Source of the DNA: JAJCYL01 sp963664285 | Lineage (GTDB): Bacteria > Bacteroidota > Bacteroidia > Cytophagales > Cyclobacteriaceae | NCBI GenBank assembly: GCA_963664285.2 | Contig: CAXXNX010000047.1 | Location: 186,001 to 250,000 of the forward strand | Direction of reading: 5' to 3' | DNA: 64,000 nt | In this document: positions 37,335 through 47,623 of the stretch, piece after piece | Layout of the letters: each line of letters begins with the position of its first letter | How positions within the stretch are numbered: position 1 is the first letter of the stretch | Position numbers and translations under genes: made by a program | The notes under the pieces: generated by a model | Databases searched by the model: none | What the model saw: the letters and a program-made list of their open reading frames with translations, nothing else | What the model was told of the DNA's origin: nothing

Positions 37335-40289
37335 CTAGGACTCAATAGGTCTTATCGGATTTAACAACTGTCCGTTCATTTGTGCTAACAAAATTTCAAC
37401 TTCAGTGTCGGATAAATTCTCTATAGAATGCAGGAGTGACTCCTTTCCTTCATCTCCTTCTAACGAACCAAGTGCTTCATAAAGCCTATCAATCGAGGTT
37501 AATTCATTTTGATCAGTCGCATGTGCCCTAGTCACTACAATAGCAACGTCCTGAATATGTGGGTAATTCTTGAGCGCTGTTTTGATCTCTTCAAGTTCTA
37601 CCCTATGTCCCCGAATTTTCAATTGATCATCTTTCCGCCCATGGAAAATCAGATTCCCATCTTTCCTAAAACTAACCAGGTCCCCGGTGCGATACAGCAG
37701 AGTATTCCTATTGTGGTCATAAGGATTGGTTATAAAATATTCAGAGGACAATTCGTGATTATTTAAATAACCTTCGGAAATTCCATTACCTCCCAGGTAA
37801 AGCTCTCCGGTAACTCCCATAGGAACCGGGTCTAAATTCTTATCTAGTACGTAAACTTCCACATTTGCTATGGGCTTTCCTATCGGTATTTTCTCAGCCA
37901 ACCCTTCAGGTGTGATTTTATAAGCAGTAGACCAAACCGTGGCTTCAGTTGGTCCATATTCGTTGTATAAATTTGCTTCAGGCAAGATATTGAAGTGTTT
38001 TTCACAAAGGCTTACCGAACAACTTTCACCAGCCAGAATAACGGTATTGAGAGTCTCTAACTTATCCTGTGGAATATGTTGGAGAAAAATCTCGTAAAGA
38101 GATGGTAACAATAATGTGTGTGTTACTCCTTGTTCAGATATTAGATTACCCAGAAGTTTAGTATCCTGTTCTGATCTTCTTCTTGGCAGGACTAACTTAC
38201 CGCCAGTGGTTAATGTCCAAAAGATACCTGCCACAGAGCTGTCGAAGGTAAAGGAGGAAAGCAGTAAAAAAGATTTGGGTCGCCGTGGATAGAATACAGA
38301 TCTGGCAAGAGTTGAATTGACGAGATTGGAGTGGCTCACTACAATCCCCTTCGGCTGTCCGGTGCTACCTGATGTATAAATGAGGTAGGCACGGTGACCC
38401 CCATTCGGCTCAACCGGCCTAATATTTTTATATTGGACGTCTTCTTCAATAATTACTTCAATAGGTATTGTACCAACGTCAATATCCTCAAAGCAATTGA
38501 TATGCTCAATTTGTGACAGGACAAACTTGATATCGGCATCCTGAATCACATATTTCATTCTTTCGATTGGTATATCTGGTTCGATTGGAAAATAGCCGGC
38601 ACCCGACTTCATGATACCAAAAATACCAACAATCAATTCCAATGATGTATTGGTGCACAGACCTACAAAGTCATTAGTTTTGATCCCGTTTTGTATTAGA
38701 CACTTCGCAACCATCTGGGCTTTAACGTTAAGATCATGGTAACTTAGAGTGGTGTTCTCATAAACAACTGCTGGACGATCTGGATTTTTAACTGCCATTT
38801 TCTCAAACATTTGACAAACGGAGTCTGCTCCAGGCAAAGGCACCGGATTTCTACTCCAATGCGCTAATATCTGTTCCTCCTCAACCGTGGAAAGCATCTT
38901 CAATTCTGATAGATGTTGTTCAGGATCTGCAATAATTTCGTCCAATAGCTTATTAAAATATCCGTGTAACCTCTTTATGAAATTCTCATCAAATAAATCT
39001 TTTGAGTACTCGAATAACATGGTAAAAGCATCATTTTTCAGCTCCACATAAAGGGTCAGGTCAAACTTTGCAACTCCAATATCCAGGATTTTTTTATTCA
39101 TTGCCAGATTGTCACCAAAAGAAGGAGTCGTTGGTTCCTGGTGAAATATGAACATTACTTGAAAAAGAGGATTTTGGTTAAGAACCCGGTCTGGCTTTAA
39201 TGATTTTACTAAATATTCAAAAGGGATATCTCTATGTTCTAGCCCTTCTAAAACATTAAATTTTACCTGCTCCAAAAGATCAATGAACCGGGGGTTAGCA
39301 GAAAGATCAGACCTCAATACCAGAGTATCATCGAAGAAACCAATAAGATCTTCCAATTGCGTTGAATTCCTTTCAGTAAAGGGAGAGCCTACTATAATAT
39401 CTTCATCCTGGCATAACCGAGACAGCATAATATTATAAACAGTAAGGAAGAAGACATAAGGTGTCGCGTGTGAGTCCCGACAAATGTTATTAACGGCTTC
39501 GTAAACTGCAGAAGAAATTTCTTGTGAACTAAATCCACCCCGAAAGGTAGTGTTGGCTGGTCTTTTGTAAGTCAAAGGAAGCCTTAACTGTGTCAGAACT
39601 CCTTTAAGTTTCTCCTTCCAATAAGCCACATTTTTTTCATTCAAATCCCTGTTTCGCTGCCAATACGCGTAATCCGCATATTCTATAACAAGTGGATCTG
39701 GCTGCAAAGGGTTATTCGAAGACAATCGGAGATAGTTAGCCGATAACTCATCTCTTAAAAGACGCATTGACCATTTGTCCATTATGAGGTGATGCAAAGT
39801 AAGAATGACTAAGTGATGTTCGTCACCAAATTGAAGTATCGAAGTCCTAAAAAGTGGAGCGGTTTCTAAATTGAAGTGTTTATTTGTTTCCTTTATTATT
39901 ATCTCTTCGGTCGATTGATCAAGTTCATCACCTGATAAACTCCTCAGATCATGGCTAGTTATCTCAAAATTTGATGATTCTTCAACAATCTGAATTACTT
40001 GATTTTCAATAGCATGAAAAGAAGCTCTTAGTATACTATGGCGTTTTAATATGGCCTCCAAACTCGTAATGAGGTACTCAATTTTCAATTTACCGCGAAA
40101 CTCAAACCCTTCAGCATAGTGATAAAAAGGGTTTGATGGATACAGTTGCTGCAGAAACCATAGTCTTTCCTGCCGAAAACTGAGTGGCACATTCACACCA
40201 ACAGGATGTCGAGTAATCTGGTACGGCTTTGGTTTATCTACCTTACTGCTTAACCACTTGTTTACTAAAGAACTCTGGCTCTTACCCAT
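37335..40289 (-). CDS. Nonribosomal peptide synthetase, C-A (A domain incomplete)
   Basis: 984 residues. The condensation domain (~25-460) has HHLIMDKWS at 166-174, a variant of HHxxxDG. The adenylation domain (~490-920) has LIYTSGSTGQPKG (A3), NEYGPTEATVW (A5), GELYLGG, YRTGDL (A7) and LKIRGHRVELEEI (A8). After A8 it leaves the normal A-domain path and ends in a linker-like stretch (ENLSDTEVEILLAQM). A9/A10 and the carrier are in the next gene. It extends the peptide by one residue of unknown identity. It is 25 bp downstream of the HupE-like gene, so they form one operon. Confidence 0.92.
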   Translation of the reverse strand: MGKSQSSLVNKWLSSKVDKPKPYQITRHPVGVNVPLSFRQERLWFLQQLYPSNPFYHYAEGFEFRGKLKIEYLITSLEAILKRHSILRASFHAIENQVIQIVEESSNFEITSHDLRSLSGDELDQSTEEIIIKETNKHFNLETAPLFRTSILQFGDEHHLVILTLHHLIMDKWSMRLLRDELSANYLRLSSNNPLQPDPLVIEYADYAYWQRNRDLNEKNVAYWKEKLKGVLTQLRLPLTYKRPANTTFRGGFSSQEISSAVYEAVNNICRDSHATPYVFFLTVYNIMLSRLCQDEDIIVGSPFTERNSTQLEDLIGFFDDTLVLRSDLSANPRFIDLLEQVKFNVLEGLEHRDIPFEYLVKSLKPDRVLNQNPLFQVMFIFHQEPTTPSFGDNLAMNKKILDIGVAKFDLTLYVELKNDAFTMLFEYSKDLFDENFIKRLHGYFNKLLDEIIADPEQHLSELKMLSTVEEEQILAHWSRNPVPLPGADSVCQMFEKMAVKNPDRPAVVYENTTLSYHDLNVKAQMVAKCLIQNGIKTNDFVGLCTNTSLELIVGIFGIMKSGAGYFPIEPDIPIERMKYVIQDADIKFVLSQIEHINCFEDIDVGTIPIEVIIEEDVQYKNIRPVEPNGGHRAYLIYTSGSTGQPKGIVVSHSNLVNSTLARSVFYPRRPKSFLLLSSFTFDSSVAGIFWTLTTGGKLVLPRRRSEQDTKLLGNLISEQGVTHTLLLPSLYEIFLQHIPQDKLETLNTVILAGESCSVSLCEKHFNILPEANLYNEYGPTEATVWSTAYKITPEGLAEKIPIGKPIANVEVYVLDKNLDPVPMGVTGELYLGGNGISEGYLNNHELSSEYFITNPYDHNRNTLLYRTGDLVSFRKDGNLIFHGRKDDQLKIRGHRVELEEIKTALKNYPHIQDVAIVVTRAHATDQNELTSIDRLYEALGSLEGDEGKESLLHSIENLSDTEVEILLAQMNGQLLNPIRPIES

Positions 40290-41370
40290 AATTACTCACT
40301 AAATTCCAAGACGATCATTCAATTTTAAAACCTGTGAATTGATATACTATGCGGCCCAAAGGCAAATCTACTTCAAAGGCCCTTTCAATAAACCAATAAC
40401 TAGATATCATCATCAAAACGACAGACCCGGTCACTAACAAACCAGTGTATAGCTTAAGATTTCGGATAAAATAAAGCATTGGGAATAACAAGCAAATAAT
40501 GGCCACCTGCCCAACTTCCACTCCCAGATTGAATCCGAATAAAGTAAGTTCTAAAAATTCACCGCGCATTGCGCTCTCTTTCAATATGCTTGCGAAGCCA
40601 AATCCATGAAAAAGTCCGAATCCAAACGCAATCATCCATTCCTTTCCAATAAAAACAGGTCTAATATTATGTGCGGCAGCCAAAGCAATTGAAACGGCTA
40701 TCACTGATTCCACCAGTCGGGAAGGAAGAACAATGACGTCTAGGGCGGCTAAGCCCAATGTGACAGTATGAGCTATCGTAAAAAGAGTCACCACTTTTAA
40801 GATATAAACAAAAGCTAACTTGAATTTATCAACCGGTTGAAACGATTTATATGGAATACCCCAAAGTCTACTCCGATTTTTAGAATCTGAAAATATGATA
40901 ACCGATGGAAGCAATAGGGCAACCAAAAACAACACATGATCGAAACCCGTCCATATATGGTGCATGCCCATGCCTATCATCGCGGTGAAGCCTTTCAGAA
41001 CTGATGCGTCAGTTAATGACAACCTTTGAGCAGCATCACCAGGGTAATAAATAAGTGAGGGAAGGGATTCGTTACCTATAATTCCCGCCTTCCAGTTATA
41101 TTCGATTAATACCCATGACTCATGATTCTCAATTTTTTCAATTATCAATGAGTTGGATATATCAAGAAAATCAGGGACCTCCTGAATATTCTCCAGACGG
41201 AATTTGATTATCACAACATCCGTTACCCAGCTCAAAATATCCTCACCGATAAACGTTAAATCATGACTGCCATTTGTCGATTGAATAGTTAAATTTTCAT
41301 TGATGTATTTGTGAATTGCCGGAAGATTAGCCCTGACGTCTATCATATCGCCTTCCTGGCGAAGGTTTAA

Positions 41371-42979
41371 CCCGAAAAATTCATAGTAGACAATAAAAAA
41401 CAGGCATAAATTGCTTATATTGAGATAGTTAGACAACAAAATAAGCAATTAATTTATGCCTGAATATAAGGAAAAAGATACCGTATTTTATCGAGGAAAA
41501 CAAGCTTTTAAATTTGATTTTTCAGCATCAGCGATTAGCTCAGACGGAGCGATATTGTTAAGTGAAAAAGTAGAGAGAAAGACTGGTCTATTAAAAAGCT
41601 TCGCCGCACTGATTCCTGACTATCGAAACCCCTTTTTTATCGAATACACTTATGAAGAAATGCTTCGCCAACGGGTGTTTTTAATGATGCAGGGCTATCA
41701 GGATTGCAATGACGAACAAAAACTCCGAGAGGATCCGGTGATCCGTAAAGTACTAGATAGCGGATTATGTTCCCAGCCTACTTTAAGTCGATTTGAAAAC
41801 AAGGCCGATCGGAGTCTGATCTACCAGATTCAATGGTTTGTAGACCGTTATGTAGAGGAGTTGAAAGAGAAGACTGGTCAAATCATCATTGATGTAGATG
41901 GTACCGATGACCCTACTCATGGATCCCAACAACTCAGTTTGTATAATGGCTATTATGGACAGACTATGTACCATGAGTTGTTCTTTAAGGACGGGAACAC
42001 CGGTCAGGTCATTTTACCAGTACTACGTCCGGGCAATTGTCACTCCAACAAATGGTTTGTGGCCTTTTGAAAAGGATTGTCATTAAAATCAGAAAAAAAC
42101 TGCCCTCAGTAAAGATCCTTATTCGAATAGTGGCTTTTCAGGAGCATCTTTTTATCGGATAGCTAAGCAGTTTGACCTTCAATTTTGTTTAGGTATTAGT
42201 AGTAATGAAGTTTTAAAGACTTTTACCAAACAGACTATCATTGAAGTAAAAAAGGAATATGCTTCAAAAATCATCAAACATCAAAGTTTGTTGGCCCGTT
42301 TACTTACCAGGCCAAAAGCTGGGATCGTTCTGAAAAGCTGTACGCCAAAGTGGAGTCTACCGGAAAAGGAATGAATGTCCGTTACTTTGTGAGCAACTTT
42401 GAAATGACCGCTCAACAGATTTACTTTGATTTTTATGTCAAGCGAGGTGATGCCAGTGAAAATCGAATAAAGGAACTCAAAAACATGACTTATTCCGACC
42501 GGCTTTCCTGTCATCGCTACTGGGCCAATTTCATGCGTTTAATCATCGCTACCCTCTGTTATGAAATGTTCCGGCAGATTAAATTATTAATTGCCAAAAC
42601 AAAACACCACTTTGCTAAACGATGGCAAGTGGACAATATCCGGCTTTACCTGATGAAGGTTGGGGCGTGCCTGAAAGAAAGGAAAAGATCATTGACAATA
42701 CAATTCTCAAGAGCCTTTAGATATCAATACCTGCTGGGCGATTTGCTTACGGTGAACTGACCGATCAGTTAAACAGTTTGGTTTAATCAAAAAAATGTTC
42801 TTCCATAAGAACACAATAGAGCTTTGACTGAAAATTGAAAAATTCTAACAAAAAAACGCTCTAATGTCCTTTGAAATCCAGAAACCTGGTTGATCTTCAA
42901 ATTAATACATACACTCCAATCAAAAATAGTTAGCAACCCATTATTAATCCCAAAATTGGTGGCCTATGAATAATGCGGG
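41371..42979 (+). mobile_element. IS1380-family insertion sequence, copy 6 (decayed)
   Basis: 1609 bp, TTAA at 41367-41370 and 42980-42983. It is 12 bp shorter than other copies through five scattered deletions of 3, 1, 4, 1 and 3 bases. Confidence 0.93.
41456..42760 (+). pseudogene. IS1380 transposase, frameshifted
   Basis: Frame lost at ~42066 (ATT to TT) and again at ~42126 (four bases) and ~42285 (one base). Two 3-base deletions keep frame (41829, 42404). The product would be only 204 residues. Confidence 0.9.
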
Positions 42980-43157
42980 TTAATTCTAGTGCTGAATTGA
43001 GGGCACTCTTGCGAATGTGAATCTGGCCCTCAATGCTATGCTCATAAATTCTTAGAAAAACATATGTGTGATTCGACTTGTGGGCAAATAATTGACATTA
43101 ACTTACAAATAAAACCAGGAAAGTGAGAAGATTGTTAGTGATGAGTGATTTGATCAT

Positions 43158-43503
43158 AAAGAAAAGGGAGTAAAAATGTTATTATAACAATAAAGCATTT
43201 ATTAGTTTACTTAAGGACGAATATTTTTTCAAAAATTGGATAACTCCAAAATAATAAAAAGCGGGTTACGCAACCATTCAGTAGCAAGAAAGGGTAATTC
43301 TAATTTGAATTCGATAATATTTACTTGCGTTAATTAATGGCACCTGAGTCCGCTAATGAGCTATAAATGACATTGAACATACCTTTTTATGGATACCTGC
43401 GATTTCAACAGATGGTTGCTATCGCACCGATAAATTTGATCTGTTACATTTCTTATCAATTCTTTCTGAGGGTCAGAATTGTACTTGGGGTATTAATTTA
43501 TAT
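43158..43503. promoter_or_regulatory. Divergent promoter region of the NRPS locus
   Basis: 346 AT-rich bp between the HupE/NRPS operon (minus) and the TonB receptor/A/PCP/NRPS operon (plus), with no gene. AATTC-N6-GAATT at 43296-43311 is a palindrome that could bind a dimeric regulator. TAAATTTG at 43431-43438 fits the -7 consensus and would place a start ~58 nt before ATG 43504. No classical Fur box is evident by eye. Confidence 0.45.
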
Positions 43504-45760
43504 ATGGAATTAACAGTGGATGTTTCATTTCACATAAGAGATTCGGTTCGTAAATTCTTAGTTGTTTTTTACATATTTTTCTCTGTTGAGGGCCTTAGTC
43601 AAATTCTTAAGGGACAAATAGTCGATACGTCAAAAAAACTTGTTGAAGGAGCTTATGTCTTACATCTGGCTTCCGAACATCACGCACACTCTGATGAATC
43701 TGGAAACTTTATACTGGCCGGAGTAGAGGATGGCGACTCAATCCAGGTAATTCACGTAGGCTATGAAGTCCAGAGCATTGTATTAACCGATATCGAAAAA
43801 CCTCTGGTGATTCAGCTAACTGAAAAGATTTTTCAACTTGACGAAGTGATTGTGGGTAACAATATCAATTCTCTCAATAGCTTAACTACAATTGACCTTA
43901 AGACCAATCCCGTGAATTCTTCGCAGCAAATTCTCAGAAAAATTCCCGGGCTATTTATAGGTCAACATGCCGGTGGAGGTAAAGCGGAACAAATATTCTT
44001 AAGGGGATTTGATATCGACCATGGTACAGATATTAATATTACAGTAGATGGCTTGCCGGTGAATATGGTATCACATAGTCACGGACAAGGCTATGCTGAT
44101 TTACATTTCTTAATACCTGAAATAATTGAAAAGATTGATTTTGGCAAAGGCCCTTATAATGCTACCAAAGGTAACTTTGCCACTGCCGGCTACATGGATT
44201 TTAAAACCAAGGATCGGTTAGAAAATAATATCATTAAGGCAGAAGTTGGTCGATTTAATACCATACGTACGGTTGGATTATTTGATCTGCTGAATATTGA
44301 CGGACAGAGCGCTTATGTGGCAGTGGAATATTTATTAACAGATGGACCGTTTGAATCACCGCAAAATCTAAATCGGTTAAATATGTCAGGAAAATACAGG
44401 ATTCAACTGGCAAATCGGGATAATATATCCCTTCAAGTCTCACATTTTACCAGCAAATGGGACGCGTCAGGACAGATTCCGACAAGAGCTGTCAGTCAGA
44501 GTTCGATCAGCAGATGGGGTTCGATTGACGATACAGAGGGAGGTAGCACAGACCGAACTAATATCAATCTGGATTATTTGAAAGTTGTTAATGACAGAAC
44601 CTTTGTAAGAAACAAGGTCTACATATCTAACTATGATTTTGAACTATTCTCAAACTTCACATTCTTCCTTAATGATCCGGTTGATGGTGATCAAATAAGA
44701 CAAAAGGGAAAAAGGGTCATTTTTGGATTTGAAAGCGAGGTTAATCATTCATTGGAGATGATCAGTTCAGATGTGCATATTCAGGCCGGAATAGGACTGA
44801 GATACGATGATATCAACGGAAATGAACTGTCGCGCACTCGTAATCGCAGAATAACTTTAGAAAATGTCCAGCTTGGTAATATTGATGAAACCAATCTCTA
44901 CACCTATTTAAACGGTGAATTCGAATTCGGGAACTGGCTGATCAATCCCGCCTTACGTTTGGATATTTTCAAATTCGATTACGTAGACCAGCTTGATAGT
45001 GTTTTCAATACACAATCAGCATCAAAGGCTGCATTGAGCCCCAAACTTAATGTGCTTTACAACCTACACCGGAACCTTCAGTTGTTTGCTAAATCCGGTT
45101 TTGGTTTTCACTCTAATGATACCCGTGTAATATTGCAGGAATCAGGTGAAGAGATTTTACCAGTTGCGATTGGTTTTGATATTGGTACTATGTGGAAACC
45201 AATTCCCCGAATGATCTTTAATGTTACTTTTTGGCACCTTTTCCTCGAACAAGAATTCGTTTATGTAGGAGGCGAGGGAATTGTAGAACTGAGTGGAAGA
45301 AGTCGAAGGCAAGGCTTCGATTTTAGTATTCGTTATCAGATTAATGACTGGCTGTTCTTTGATTCTGATATTAACTATGCGATACCAAGAAGTATTGATG
45401 CGCCGGAAGGTCAAAGGATTTATTCCCCTCGCTCCATCATTTACAACCATTAATGGTTTTGGAGTGAGGGCAGGAAACTTCAATGCCGGAATAAGGAATA
45501 GATTTCTACAGGACCGTCCGGCAAATGAAGACAACAGTATAGTGGCCGACGGTTATTTTATTTTTGATTTTAACGCGAGTTATAAATGGAACAAACTTAC
45601 AATTGGAACAAGGATTGAAAATCTCTTTGACACTGAATGGAACGAAGGGCAATTTGCTACCGAATCAAGACTTCAATTTGAAGCTGCCGGCATCGAAGAG
45701 ATCCACTTCACACCCGGTACTCCTATTTTTATCAATTTAAGTTTACAGTATGATTTTTAG
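43504..45760 (+). pseudogene. TonB-dependent receptor, one frameshift
   Basis: About 750 residues if repaired. A signal anchor (FLVVFYIFFSVEGLSQ) and a carboxypeptidase-regulatory-like domain (GQIVDTSKKLVEGAYV) come first. The plug domain follows (NSSQQILRKIPGLFIGQHAGG, cut short; IFLRGFDIDHGTD; VDGLPVNMVSHSHGQGYAD). A beta-barrel ends NLSLQYDF, with the terminal aromatic Phe of outer-membrane barrels. The frame switches near 45425 (APEGQR / PLAPSFTT). It imports a ligand across the outer membrane and heads the plus-strand operon, 51 bp before the A domain, so the ligand may be the NRPS product with its metal. Confidence 0.85.
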
Positions 45761-45811
45761 GATCCAAATCAAAATACCCTGTAGTATTTATGGTATAAAA
45801 ACCATGGCACT

Positions 45812-47387
45812 ATGAAAAAAAATGAGATTAAAACACTACCTCAAATAATTGAATGGGCTTCAGAAAAATTCCCTGACAATGAGGCATTTATATTTAATAA
45901 GCAATCGCTTTCATACAACGAATTATTTCTTCAAAGCGCAAAAGTTGCTCAATTTCTTATGCGACTTGGAGTTAAAAAAGGAGATCGTATAGGAATCTAT
46001 CTGTATAGAAGCCTCGAGGTAATCCCAACCATTTTCGGCGTCTTAAGATCTGGCGCGGCTTATGTTCCACTTGATCCATTTGCTCCTCTTGAACGTACCA
46101 AGGCATGTATACTTGATTGCGATATTAAATTCATAATGACCAATCAAAGGGAATTTACTCAAATTGAACAATTGCTGTATTCTAATGATCTTTCATTAGA
46201 GGTAATTATTGGCGGCCAAAGCCCCGATGATAAAGTCATCTCATGGGAAGAGGTTTATAAGTTGGAACCATATCTAGTTGAATCGGTTGAAATATCTGAA
46301 GATGACCTGTCATACATCCTTTATACATCTGGATCCACAGGTACACCAAAAGGAATCACGCATACCCATAAAAGTGGGCTGTCATTTGCGAGAATTGCCT
46401 CTAATGCATTTGAATTGACATCAGACGATAAGATTGGCAACTTTTCACCGCTTCATTTTGACCCCTCAGCATTTGGATACTTCTCAGGTCCTTTGGCCGG
46501 AGCCACAACTTTGATAATACCGGAACCTCACCTTAAACTACCTGCCAGCCTCTCCGATCTACCCGAAAGGGAAAAGCCTACAGTTTTATGGGCCATTCCA
46601 TATATATACAATGAACCTTATTGAATTAGGTGTATTAGCAGAGAGAGACCATAGATCTATTCGTCGGGTGCTTTACAGTGGGGAACCATTTCCCGTTAAA
46701 CACCTTATTGAATTAATGACATTTTGGCCACATGCCGTCTTCAGTAACGTTTATGGTCCAGCTGAATTACACAATTGCACTTATTATGATTTAATAGAAC
46801 TTCCAGTAGGGTATAAATCTATTCCGATCGGAAAAGTATGGGCTGAAACCGAAATGCTCATTGTAAATCACAATGATGATATTGCAGATAAAAAAGAGGC
46901 TGGAGAATTGCTGGTCCATAGTTCTACAATGATGGATGGATATTGGAACTTGCCCGAATTGACGAAGAAATCTCTCTATACTTCAACCAATGGAAAAGAT
47001 TATTACCGAACCGGTGATCTCGTGAAATTAGATGATAATGGTGACCTGATTTTTCTCGGTCGAAAAGATCGGCAGGTTAAAATTAGAGGCCAGAGGATTG
47101 AGCTCGATGAAATTGAAACGGTACTCCTGAAACATGAGTCAGTAAATGAAGTGGCCGTTTTTTCGGTACAGCTACCGGAACAAAATTTGAGTATCGAGGC
47201 CAACATTGAATTGAAAGATGGCCATAGCCTAACCTCTGATGATTTATTTAGTCACATAAAAAAATATCTTCAAAGCTATTTTGTACCCCAAAAAATCAAC
47301 ATTGTCAAGCAGTTACCTCGCAATGCAAACGGCAAAATAGACTATACTTTTATCAAAAGACAGGCGACAGAAGCATCTATTCAATGA
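45812..47387 (+). pseudogene. Stand-alone adenylation domain, one frameshift
   Basis: About 520 residues if repaired. Motifs are YILYTSGSTGTPKG (A3), LHFDPSAFGYFSG, VYGPAELHNCTYY (A5), YRTGDLV (A7), VKIRGQRIELDEIE (A8) and NANGKID (A10). The frame slips at the TATATATA run near 46600 (WAIPYI / TMNLIELG). The YGPxE-x-x-CTYY form recalls prolyl-AMP ligases such as those of prodiginine or anatoxin pathways, from memory. It would load the free carrier protein, whose gene overlaps its stop. Confidence 0.82.
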
Positions 47388-47623
47388 AAAAAGAAATCAT
47401 TAATTACATATCGCGGGAATTACTCAACAAGCAAGTTCATATTTCCGAATCGGAAGATCTATTCACCAGTGGTCTGATTGATTCTTTGGGCCTTATGAGG
47501 TTAATTTCCTTCATTGAAGAAAATTACAATATCAGGGTTGAACCGGTAGACATGACAATTGAAAATTTCGGGTCAATCGATGCTATATTAAACTACATGG
47601 CTAAGGAAAAGAATGGAGAGTAA
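47384..47623 (+). CDS. Free peptidyl/acyl carrier protein
   Basis: 79 residues. Phosphopantetheine attachment is Ser in GLIDSLGLMRLI. It starts inside the A-domain stop (ATGA overlap) and its end overlaps the next NRPS start by 11 bp, so the three are translationally coupled. It carries the starter residue activated by the upstream A domain and needs the locus PPTase. Confidence 0.9.
   Translation: MKKEIINYISRELLNKQVHISESEDLFTSGLIDSLGLMRLISFIEENYNIRVEPVDMTIENFGSIDAILNYMAKEKNGE

Larger units (their letters stand above)
40315..43157 (-). pseudogene. HupE/UreJ-like membrane protein, broken by IS1380 and an early stop
   Basis: The start is at ATG 43157. The signal-peptide region (MIKSLITNNLLTFLVLFVS) has a TAA stop at codon 20, followed in frame by LFAHKSNHTYVFLRIYEHS. 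IS1380 copy 6 splits the gene with a clean in-frame rejoin (SALELNLRQEG). The C-terminal half carries HupE/UreJ_2 features: GFDHVLFLVALLLP, LFTIAHTVTLGL, FGFGLFHGFGFA, GFNLGVEVGQ and several transmembrane helices. Family members are linked to nickel, cobalt or copper handling. A 377-codon frame from 41448 still reads from the IS into the gene. It heads the NRPS operon. Confidence 0.8.

Noticed and set aside
46595..46612. TATATATA run in the stand-alone A domain as a phase-variable switch
   Set aside because: The run is short and frameshifts are common in this locus; decay or sequencing error is simpler.
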